Shown: one piece after another, positions 1 through 4,866 of the stretch
Layout: every line of letters begins with the position of its first letter
Numbering within the stretch: position 1 is the first letter of the stretch
DNA from: Halodurantibacterium flavum
GTDB lineage: Bacteria > Pseudomonadota > Alphaproteobacteria > Rhodobacterales > Rhodobacteraceae
Direction: 5' to 3'
DNA: 16,437 nucleotides
Assembly (NCBI RefSeq): GCF_042681825.1
Contig: NZ_JBHUGH010000029.1
Location: 1-16,437 of the forward strand
Notes under the pieces: model-generated
What the model saw: the letters and a program-made list of their open reading frames with translations, nothing else
Told to the model about the DNA's origin: nothing
Database searches by the model: none
Translations under genes and position numbers: made by a program

Positions 1-102
1 AGGCTGAAGGACTGGCGCCGTATCGCCACACGCTATGACAGATGCGCCACGACCTTCCTCTCCGCCGTCGCTCTCGCCGCAACCGTCATCTTCTGGCTTT
101 GA
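1..102 (+). CDS. IS5-family transposase, C-terminal fragment
   Basis: The first frame is open from base 1 to a TGA at 100-102 and encodes 33 residues. They start RLKDWRRIATRYDR and end ATVIFWL, the standard C-terminus of DDE transposases of the IS5 family (IS427-like group). The E of the DDE triad and its following helix normally lie just upstream of RLKDWRR, so the fragment holds only the last part of the protein. It cuts and joins IS ends in the full-length form. The fragment is partial because the window starts here, not because of a visible mutation. The matching N-terminus is at the other end of the window (16389-16437), so the two may be halves of one gene on a circular molecule. Confidence 0.9.
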   Translation, partial: RLKDWRRIATRYDRCATTFLSAVALAATVIFWL

Positions 103-105
103 AAA

Positions 106-122
106 TCAATGAGTCTGGAGCC
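106..122. repeat. Right terminal inverted repeat of the IS5-type element
   Basis: The sequence TCAATGAGTCTGGAGCC lies four bases after the transposase stop and is followed by TA (123-124). Its reverse complement GGCTCCAGACTCATTGA aligns with 16314-16330 (GGGTCAGGACCCATTGA) with 13 of 17 matches; including the next three bases it is 16 of 20. TA flanks both ends, as expected for the short TA-containing target duplications of this IS group. Confidence 0.75.
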
Positions 123-133
123 TAAGCCGAAAG

Positions 134-165
134 CGCCGGTCCCTTCGGGGATCGGCGTTTTTCTT
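134..165 (+). terminator. Rho-independent terminator
   Basis: A 10-bp stem (134-143 pairs with 148-157, one G-T wobble) is closed by a TTCG loop and followed by five T residues (158-162). This is a textbook intrinsic terminator on the plus strand. It sits just outside the IS right end and would stop transcription leaving the transposase gene. The reverse strand lacks a T tract of similar quality. Confidence 0.85.
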
Positions 166-352
166 GTGAGCAGCCCCCGTGTGGGGTGTCTCGATTCTTG
201 GCGCCCGACAGGTGCCGCGCGCGCCTGCCCGTCAACAGGATGCCCGCTCCTTCGCTTGCGCTCCCGTGTTTCCTGTTTCCCGCCGCGTGGCGGCGGTGAC
301 GGATCAGGCTTGTGCGCGCGGCAATCCCTTTGGCGCATCTAGACCACCAACA
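166..352. other. GC-rich non-coding stretch with small hairpins
   Basis: No convincing gene is seen here. The stretch holds short dyads: CCCC/GGGG around 175-186, and a perfect CGCCGC-GTG-GCGGCG stem at 281-295 that extends to 280-296. Their style resembles the hairpin array at 13187-13526, but no regular period is visible. It separates the IS from the small gene at 368 and may carry that gene's promoter; no clear -35/-10 pair was found. Confidence 0.4.
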
Positions 353-367
353 GGGAGGACTAAAGAC

Positions 368-595
368 ATGAAAAACACCGAATATCACCGCATGGACTGG
401 AACGGCGTCGAGCTGGAAATCACCTATCGCCGCTGGCTGAATGGCATGGCCTTGATCGACGTGCACAGCCCGGTGCCCCTGCCGATCGCGCCGGACGGCC
501 TGTTCCGACATGCCCTTAATGCCTCATCGGTCATCGCCGCCGGCGGTCCCGTCGCCTACATCGACGTGATGCTGGCGGCCGAGGGCGAGGCGTAG
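368..595 (+). CDS. Conserved-looking small hypothetical protein (75 aa)
   Basis: The ATG at 368 is preceded by a good ribosome-binding site GGGAGG (353-358). The product is a soluble 75-residue protein with no signal peptide or membrane segment. Its pattern of W-N-G-V-E-L-E-I near residue 10, PLPI near residue 38 and GGPVAYID near residue 60 resembles small uncharacterised plasmid and integrated-element proteins of alphaproteobacteria; this is recollection of a family look, not a search result. No catalytic motif is visible. The gene converges on vsr, and its stop codon forms the loop of a 9-bp perfect hairpin (584-604). Function unknown. Confidence 0.7.
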   Translation: MKNTEYHRMDWNGVELEITYRRWLNGMALIDVHSPVPLPIAPDGLFRHALNASSVIAAGGPVAYIDVMLAAEGEA

Positions 596-604
596 CGCCT
601 CGCC
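584..604. terminator. Perfect hairpin between convergent genes
   Basis: GGCGAGGCG (584-592) and CGCCTCGCC (596-604) form a perfect 9-bp stem whose 3-nt loop is TAG, the stop codon of the upstream gene. It lies between two convergent genes only 11 bases apart. It lacks a T tract on either side, so it may slow or stop transcription from both directions without being a classic intrinsic terminator. Confidence 0.45.
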
Positions 605-606
605 TC

Positions 607-1032
607 TCAACCTTCCGTCTTTTTCGGGCGCTGCCGGCGGATGTTTTCCGCGAGGCGCGCGAGCGCGTCACGGTCGCGCGTTTCGCACTCCCATATCACC
701 ATCACTTTCCAGCCCGCGGCCTCAAGCGCCGCGCGGTTCCGCTTGTCGCGTTCGACGTTGCCGACAAGTTTTGGCTCCCAAAATTCCAGCCGTGACTTCG
801 GCAAGCGCGCGGCCGCGCAACCGGGATGCCGGTGCCAGAAGCATCCATGCACGAAAAGCGCGACCCTCCGGCTCGGAAACACCAGGTCCGGCGCGCCCGG
901 CAGGCGCCGCACATGTAGACGGTAACGGAGACCCGCCGCGTGCAGGACTTTTCGGACGCGCATTTCGGGTTTGGTGTCGCGCCCGCGCACCCGCGCCATC
1001 TGGGCGCTGCGCGCGGGATCGACGGCGGTCAT
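607..1032 (-). CDS. vsr: Very short patch repair endonuclease Vsr
   Basis: The 141-residue product matches the length and motifs of Vsr. RDTKPE is near residue 18, PGAPDLVF at 45-52 carries the catalytic Asp49, HGCFWHRHPGC at 62-72 and WEC ending at Cys116 give the zinc and catalytic His/Cys residues, and NVERDKRN lies near 92-99. Vsr nicks 5' of the T in T:G mismatches made when 5-methylcytosine deaminates, starting repair at methylated sites. It is the last gene of a restriction-modification operon, and its ATG overlaps the endonuclease stop as ATGA, so translation is probably coupled. The partner C5-methyltransferase two genes upstream explains its presence. Longer upstream extension of the frame overlaps the endonuclease and is not supported. 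Confidence 0.93.
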   Translation of the reverse strand: MTAVDPARSAQMARVRGRDTKPEMRVRKVLHAAGLRYRLHVRRLPGAPDLVFPSRRVALFVHGCFWHRHPGCAAARLPKSRLEFWEPKLVGNVERDKRNRAALEAAGWKVMVIWECETRDRDALARLAENIRRQRPKKTEG

Positions 1033-1964
1033 TCCGATGCGTCCGGCTCGCCTTCCGCCAGCATTTCCGTGCTGTCCTCGGAAGGTTCCTCGGGCGAGAG
1101 GGCGGCGTTCTGGACGAAGGATGCCAGAAAGCCCTGCACGATGCCGACCGTATCGAGGAACGGCGGGTTCTGCTCGAAATGCTCGCCCAGCCGGCGAGTG
1201 ATGTCCTCGGGCGAATTTGAATCCGCCAGGGACTCGGCCATCGCCCACGCGCGGCCGGGATGCATCACATCCCAGGGAGACCGCTTGTTGGCGCGCGTGG
1301 TCGCCGCGTCGCCGTGCTTGCTGATTCCCCAGCAAATGCCGATTTCATTGTTCCAGACCGGCTTGAACGTGCCGATCAGGTGCCGCTCCGCCACCAGTTG
1401 CGCGTTCGTCGCGCAGACCAGCCGGCGCGCCTCGAAATCCTCGATCCGCAAGGGATGCGTCAGCCCCTCGCGCTTTGCGTATTCCCCGACCGTCAGGATC
1501 ATCCGGCGATGATCAGCCAACCGCCCGTAGAGCTGCGGACCTTGCTCGCGCGGCAAGCGCGCGTTGGCGTTCTTGGGATCGGCCTTACCCACGTACATCG
1601 GGGTTTCCGTGCCGGAGACTGCGGTATAGGCGGGGTGATCCCCGCGATAGTAAATAGCGTAAACGCCGGAGCCGTAGGTTCGGGCAATGCGATCCAGCCG
1701 GACGCGCTCTTGCGCGATCAGCGCCAACGCGACCAGCCGCCCCGCCGTGTCCGGATCGGCCGGATCAAACCACGCGCCGGGGTCCTTGATCGGGTCAAGA
1801 TCGGCGCGCGCGCCCTCGATCTCCCCCATCAAGGAAAGCAGCTCGGTCATCGCCCTTTTGGCGGCCGGCTTGCTTAAGGTCGGCAGCATCTCGCGCAATC
1901 GCGTCAGGCGTTCGCGCAGTTCCTCGATGACGGATTGTTCGGGAGCTCTCGGTTTCCGCGCCAT
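1029..1964 (-). CDS. Eco29kI-type GIY-YIG restriction endonuclease
   Basis: The 311-residue protein has a GIY-YIG nuclease core: VYAIYY around 101-106 (Tyr102) and MYVGKAD around 123-129 (Tyr124). It continues with RLADH giving Arg148 and His152, and ERHLIGTFKPVWN giving Glu193 and Asn205. The R-to-H spacing of 4 and E-to-N spacing of 12 equal those recalled for the catalytic residues of Eco29kI (R104/H108, E142/N154), a type II enzyme cutting CCGC^GG. It is longer than Eco29kI (about 214 aa), with an extra helical N-terminus of about 90 residues and an acidic C-terminal tail. The start ATG overlaps the methyltransferase stop as TAATG; a longer frame reading into the methyltransferase is rejected. 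It should cut unmethylated foreign DNA; specificity CCGCGG is inferred. Confidence 0.88.
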   Translation of the reverse strand: MARKPRAPEQSVIEELRERLTRLREMLPTLSKPAAKRAMTELLSLMGEIEGARADLDPIKDPGAWFDPADPDTAGRLVALALIAQERVRLDRIARTYGSGVYAIYYRGDHPAYTAVSGTETPMYVGKADPKNANARLPREQGPQLYGRLADHRRMILTVGEYAKREGLTHPLRIEDFEARRLVCATNAQLVAERHLIGTFKPVWNNEIGICWGISKHGDAATTRANKRSPWDVMHPGRAWAMAESLADSNSPEDITRRLGEHFEQNPPFLDTVGIVQGFLASFVQNAALSPEEPSEDSTEMLAEGEPDASE

Positions 1965-3121
1965 TATGCCGCCACGTTCCGCGCGCCCTCGTTGTCCTTC
2001 AGCGCGGCGGTCAGCCAGTCGCCCATCGCCTCCGAGAGCTGCGCGGGCACGGCGTTGCCGAGCTGCCGCATGCTTTCCGTCCATGACCGCGGGAAATGAT
2101 ACGTGTCCGGCAACCCCTGAAGGCGCGCCGCTTCCCGCGTCGTGAAATAGCGCACGCTGCCGTCGTCGCGAACCATCATGTTCTCCCCGCCGGGGACACC
2201 ATGATCGCCGGCCTTGAGCGCCTTCGCGGGCTGGTCGAGCGGACTTCCGGTATGTCCCGGATACACCCGCGCGCCGGCCTGAAATACATGATTGCCTTGC
2301 CCGTTCGGATCACCGAGGTCGGCAAGCGCGTCGCGAACCGTGACCCACGGCCGTTCGGGCGGCGGGACTTTTTGGGAGCGCAACCGTCTAACCGCCGCGC
2401 GATCCGCGGAAGGAATGGCATTCTCTTTCGGCATGGCGAGGCCATGCCGCCGCCAATAGTCGCCACTGATCCATTGATCCCACAGAAGGCGCTCGCTGGA
2501 ATGGGTTTTCGGCGGCGGGGCCAATACCGGATCAAGATCGGAACGGACGCCGGCGACGATGACGCGGTGGCGCTTCTGCGGCGCGCCGTAATCGGCGGCG
2601 TTCACCTGGAACACCAGAATTTCATACGCGGCCGGAAGGCTGGCCTTTTCAAGCCGGTCGGCATGCCGCGCGTGATCCTCGCCCCTTTTCCGGGTCAGCT
2701 CGGGGTGGCGAAGGTGCGCGACGATCCAGCGGAGATAATCCGCGAAAGCGGGGCGCGCGAGACCGCGCACGTTCTCGAATAGAAACGCCCGCGGGCGGAT
2801 TTCCCGCACGGCACGGATCGCTTCCGGCCACATGTCGCGCGTGTCCTCATGCCCGCGGTGCTTGCCGCCGATGGAGAAGGGTTGGCACGGCGGGCCGCCC
2901 GCCACGAGATCGAGCCCGGCGTAGGCATGCCAATCAACCTCGCGCACGTCGCGCTTTTCCAGCGGCCAGTCGCGGATATGGCGCAGTCGCCGCCGCTTGT
3001 TGTGGTGGACGGTGCTGACGGCATCGTCATCCCATTCCACCATCAACTCATGATGAAAACCGGCCCTGGACAGACCGAGGGCAAGTCCCCCGCACCCACT
3101 GAACAGCTCGACACTACGCAT
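1964..3121 (-). CDS. DNA (cytosine-5) methyltransferase of the R-M system
   Basis: The 385-residue protein shows the ordered C5-methyltransferase motifs: I (VELFSGCGGLALG, 4-16), IV (GGPPCQPFS, 75-83, catalytic Cys79), VI (FENV, 115-118), VIII (QKRHRVIVAG, 182-191), IX (REAARLQGLPD, 329-339) and X (QLGNAVPAQL, 353-362). The target recognition region lies between VIII and IX, at about 200-325, and includes GDHGVPGGEN. It methylates the recognition site and protects the plasmid and host from the paired endonuclease. The ATG at 3121 is chosen because an AGGGGGG ribosome site precedes it; the frame extends upstream only to a TTG. The start overlaps the end of the RHH gene by 8 bases and the stop overlaps the endonuclease start, so the operon is tightly coupled. 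Confidence 0.94.
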   Translation of the reverse strand: MRSVELFSGCGGLALGLSRAGFHHELMVEWDDDAVSTVHHNKRRRLRHIRDWPLEKRDVREVDWHAYAGLDLVAGGPPCQPFSIGGKHRGHEDTRDMWPEAIRAVREIRPRAFLFENVRGLARPAFADYLRWIVAHLRHPELTRKRGEDHARHADRLEKASLPAAYEILVFQVNAADYGAPQKRHRVIVAGVRSDLDPVLAPPPKTHSSERLLWDQWISGDYWRRHGLAMPKENAIPSADRAAVRRLRSQKVPPPERPWVTVRDALADLGDPNGQGNHVFQAGARVYPGHTGSPLDQPAKALKAGDHGVPGGENMMVRDDGSVRYFTTREAARLQGLPDTYHFPRSWTESMRQLGNAVPAQLSEAMGDWLTAALKDNEGARNVAA

Positions 3122-3311
3122 GCTCGTCCCCCCTTCCAAGGTCCAAGGAAAACAGGGGTCCGCTGGCCTGCTCGATTAACCGTTCCGCCGCGCGCCGGAC
3201 CAACCACGCGACCGTTACCCCGTTCTGCTTGGCGATGCGCTCAAGCTCCGCGTGTTGTTCACGGGTCAGCGTCGTCGTTACCCTGACCGAATCACGGCCG
3301 CTTTTTCCCAT
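3114..3311 (-). CDS. Ribbon-helix-helix regulator leading the R-M operon
   Basis: This 65-residue protein begins with a short basic start, then a beta strand (SVRVTTTL, 8-15) and two helices (REQHAELERIAKQ and VAWLVRRAAERLIEQ), the CopG/Arc ribbon-helix-helix fold. Such proteins dimerise and bind palindromic DNA. A GGAGAG ribosome site precedes the ATG at 3311. It overlaps the methyltransferase by 8 bases, so it is the first gene of the operon, and it probably acts as a repressor of R-M expression in place of the more usual HTH controller protein. A candidate operator and promoter lie just upstream (3351-3379). The regulatory role is inferred from fold and position. Confidence 0.75.
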   Translation of the reverse strand: MGKSGRDSVRVTTTLTREQHAELERIAKQNGVTVAWLVRRAAERLIEQASGPLFSLDLGRGDEHA

Positions 3312-3350
3312 AGAATCTCTCCGCGGCGACTTGCAGCAACCCGCAGCGGA

Positions 3351-3379
3351 ATGATGCCATTGTCCGCGGCCGAGGACAA
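3351..3379 (-). promoter_or_regulatory. Candidate promoter and operator of the R-M operon
   Basis: On the minus strand TTGTCC (3379-3374) and CATCAT (3356-3351) are spaced 17 bases apart and match four of six positions each to -35 and -10. An inverted repeat TTGTCC / GGACAA (3360-3365 and 3374-3379) with an 8-base spacer overlaps the -35 and is a candidate operator for the RHH protein. A CCGCGG site (3364-3369) lies inside the promoter spacer and another (3321-3326) overlaps the ribosome-site region, so methylation could also influence expression. Confidence 0.4.
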
Positions 3380-3423
3380 GCAAAAGGTTCCCTATCCGTT
3401 CCGGATGGGGTTTCCTGAAAGCG

Positions 3424-3819
3424 TCACGCCGCGCTCGGGACGACGTTGGCGGCCAGGAAGGCGGCATAGCCGTGTTCATCCATCTGCCCCGCCGCCAGCG
3501 CGAGGACCGCGTTCGCGGCATCCTCTTGCGAGGCCGTGAAGCGGTAGCCGTTCAGTTCCAGAAACAGCACGCCGAGCACAAAGCCCGTGCGCTTGTTCCC
3601 GTCGATAAAGGGGTGGTTTTTCACGATTCCGGCCGTGTAGAGGGCCGCGAGCCGCACAGGGTCCGGCGCCTCGGCATAGGCCGCATGCTGCTGCGGCCGT
3701 GCGAGCGCGGACTTGAGAAGGCCATCATCCCGCACACCGGACGCGCCGCCGTGCAGCACCAGCAAGCGGTCATGCAGGATCAGGGCGTCCCGTTCGTCTA
3801 TCCAGACGAACGCCGTCAT
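3424..3819 (-). CDS. doc: Doc/Fic-family toxin
   Basis: The 131-residue protein carries the Fic/Doc signature HPFIDGNKRTG at 69-79, with His69, the acidic Asp73 and the Asn-Lys-Arg triplet. The NKR form, with Lys where AMP-transferring Fic enzymes have Gly, is typical of Doc toxins, which phosphorylate EF-Tu and stop translation; length also fits Doc (about 126 aa). Its ATG overlaps the upstream antitoxin stop as ATGA, the usual antitoxin-first order. It probably serves plasmid addiction: cells that lose the plasmid lose the labile antitoxin and are inhibited. The substrate is inferred from the family. Confidence 0.9.
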   Translation of the reverse strand: MTAFVWIDERDALILHDRLLVLHGGASGVRDDGLLKSALARPQQHAAYAEAPDPVRLAALYTAGIVKNHPFIDGNKRTGFVLGVLFLELNGYRFTASQEDAANAVLALAAGQMDEHGYAAFLAANVVPSAA

Positions 3820-4043
3820 TGCGCGAGAACATGCAGCGTGTCGCGGTAGCGGCGCATGATGTCCTCGGCTTTCGCCATCTTCTTCTCGAAATCGGGATCA
3901 TAGGGCACCAGCCGATAGCCCCCCTCCGGGGCCTCGGTCAGATACAGCGGCGCGCCATCCTGGGTGTTCAGGCGCGAGATCACTTCCTTGGGCAGCACCA
4001 CCCCGAGGGAGTTCCCGAACTTCCGCACTTTCAGCTCGACCAT
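3816..4043 (-). CDS. AbrB/MazE-like antitoxin
   Basis: The 75-residue protein begins with a SpoVT/AbrB-type DNA-binding domain (VRKFGNSLGVVLPKEV at 5-20), followed by an acidic and helical C-terminal tail (DPDFEKKMAKAEDIMRRY) suited to wrapping the toxin. A strong GAAGGAG ribosome site precedes the ATG. It is expected to neutralise Doc and, with it, repress their shared promoter through the 8-bp palindrome at 4060-4079. The classic Doc partner is Phd, but AbrB-type partners of Doc-like toxins are common. The 4-base overlap with doc supports the pairing. Confidence 0.88.
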   Translation of the reverse strand: MVELKVRKFGNSLGVVLPKEVISRLNTQDGAPLYLTEAPEGGYRLVPYDPDFEKKMAKAEDIMRRYRDTLHVLAQ

Positions 4044-4059
4044 TGCGAATCTCCTTCAT

Positions 4060-4097
4060 GTTATTACCATTGTAATAACTTTTGGGGGTTCCGGCAA
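4060..4097 (-). promoter_or_regulatory. Promoter and palindromic operator of the antitoxin-toxin operon
   Basis: On the minus strand TTGCCG (4097-4092) and TACAAT (4074-4069) are separated by exactly 17 bases; the -10 matches the consensus at five of six positions. A perfect 8-bp inverted repeat GTTATTAC / GTAATAAC with a 4-base spacer (4060-4079) covers the -10. This is the expected layout for autorepression by the antitoxin or the toxin-antitoxin complex. Confidence 0.7.
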
Positions 4098-4119
4098 GCG
4101 TCATGAGGATACGGCTACG

Positions 4120-4145
4120 CTCTCAAAAACGGTCGTTTCCGAGAG
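4120..4145. promoter_or_regulatory. res: Candidate resolvase crossover site (12-2-12 dyad)
   Basis: Half-sites CTCTCAAAAACG (4120-4131) and CGTTTCCGAGAG (4134-4145) form an inverted pair matching at 10 of 12 positions around a central GT. The 26-bp, two-base-core geometry is that of serine recombinase crossover sites. It lies 115 bases before the resolvase ATG. Further copies of the half-site motif occur at 4192-4201, 4205-4214, 4218-4227 and, inverted, 4245-4254, which could be accessory binding sites. Confidence 0.5.
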
Positions 4146-4191
4146 GCCGCGCTTGAAGCCACGCGGGCAGCCGACACCCCTGCCCTCTTGT

Positions 4192-4255
4192 CTCTCAAAA
4201 CTATCTCTTGAAATTCGTCTCTCAATTCCCCCATAGTGAGACGAGTTTTAAGAGG
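4192..4255 (+). promoter_or_regulatory. Resolvase promoter overlapped by half-site repeats
   Basis: TTGAAA (4208-4213) and CATAGT (4232-4237) with an 18-base spacer are a plausible promoter for the resolvase. It is interleaved with CTCTCAAAAC-like repeats at 4192, 4205 and 4218 and an inverted copy (GTTTTAAGAG) at 4245-4254, so resolvase binding would repress its own gene, as is usual for this enzyme class. AAGAGG at 4250-4255 is the ribosome site. Confidence 0.45.
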
Positions 4256-4260
4256 TTTGC

Positions 4261-4866
4261 ATGCTTGTCGGCTATGCCCGCGTCTCGACGCAGGATCAGA
4301 ATCCCGCCTTGCAACTCGACGCCCTGACGGCGGCGGGTTGCGAAAAGGTATTCACCGAGAAGGCATCCGGCGCGCAGCGCGACCGGCCCGAACTGGCCGC
4401 CGCCCTGTCCTACATGCGATCCGGGGACAGCCTTGTCGTCTGGAAGCTTGACCGCCTGGCGCGTTCCCTACCCCAGCTCATCGAGACCGTCGCCCAGCTT
4501 GAAGCCAAGGGCATCGGCTTCCGCTCCCTGACGGAGGCGATCGACACGACGACCGCCGGCGGCAAGCTCATCTTTCACATTTTCGGCGCGCTTGCCGAGT
4601 TCGAGCGATCCGTGATCCGCGAACGCACCCGCGCCGGCCTCAAGGCCGCGCGGGAGCGCGGCCGCAAGGGCGGCCGCCCCCCTGCCCTGTCCGCCGCCGA
4701 CCTGGCGGCCGCCAAGGCGCTGCTCAGTGATCCGGCGATCACCGTGGACGAGGTGGCGGCCCGGTTGAAGGTTTCGCCGGCGACGCTCTACCGGCATTTG
4801 CCGGGCGGGCGTGCCGGTATCGAAGGACAGGGGGAAACAAGTGCTCAAGAAGATCATCGGGATTAA
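4261..4866 (+). CDS. Serine resolvase/invertase-family recombinase
   Basis: The 201-residue protein has the serine recombinase catalytic domain: YARVSTQDQ with nucleophile Ser9, the WKLDRLARS arginines at 61-69, the FHIFGALAEFERSVIRERT helix at 105-123, and GRKGGRP at 134-140 leading to a C-terminal helix-turn-helix (ITVDEVAARLKVSPATLYRHL, 160-180). It cuts and exchanges DNA at res or inversion sites; on a plasmid the likely job is resolving multimers. It is a small resolvase-type enzyme, slightly extended after the HTH. The last 26 bases overlap the next gene in a different frame, so the two are co-transcribed. Upstream dyads fit an adjacent res site. Confidence 0.92.
   Translation: MLVGYARVSTQDQNPALQLDALTAAGCEKVFTEKASGAQRDRPELAAALSYMRSGDSLVVWKLDRLARSLPQLIETVAQLEAKGIGFRSLTEAIDTTTAGGKLIFHIFGALAEFERSVIRERTRAGLKAARERGRKGGRPPALSAADLAAAKALLSDPAITVDEVAARLKVSPATLYRHLPGGRAGIEGQGETSAQEDHRD

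Noticed and set aside
1260..1877. Plus-strand open frame opposite the restriction endonuclease
   Set aside because: GIY-YIG catalytic residues are on the minus strand; the plus-strand product has no recognisable features.
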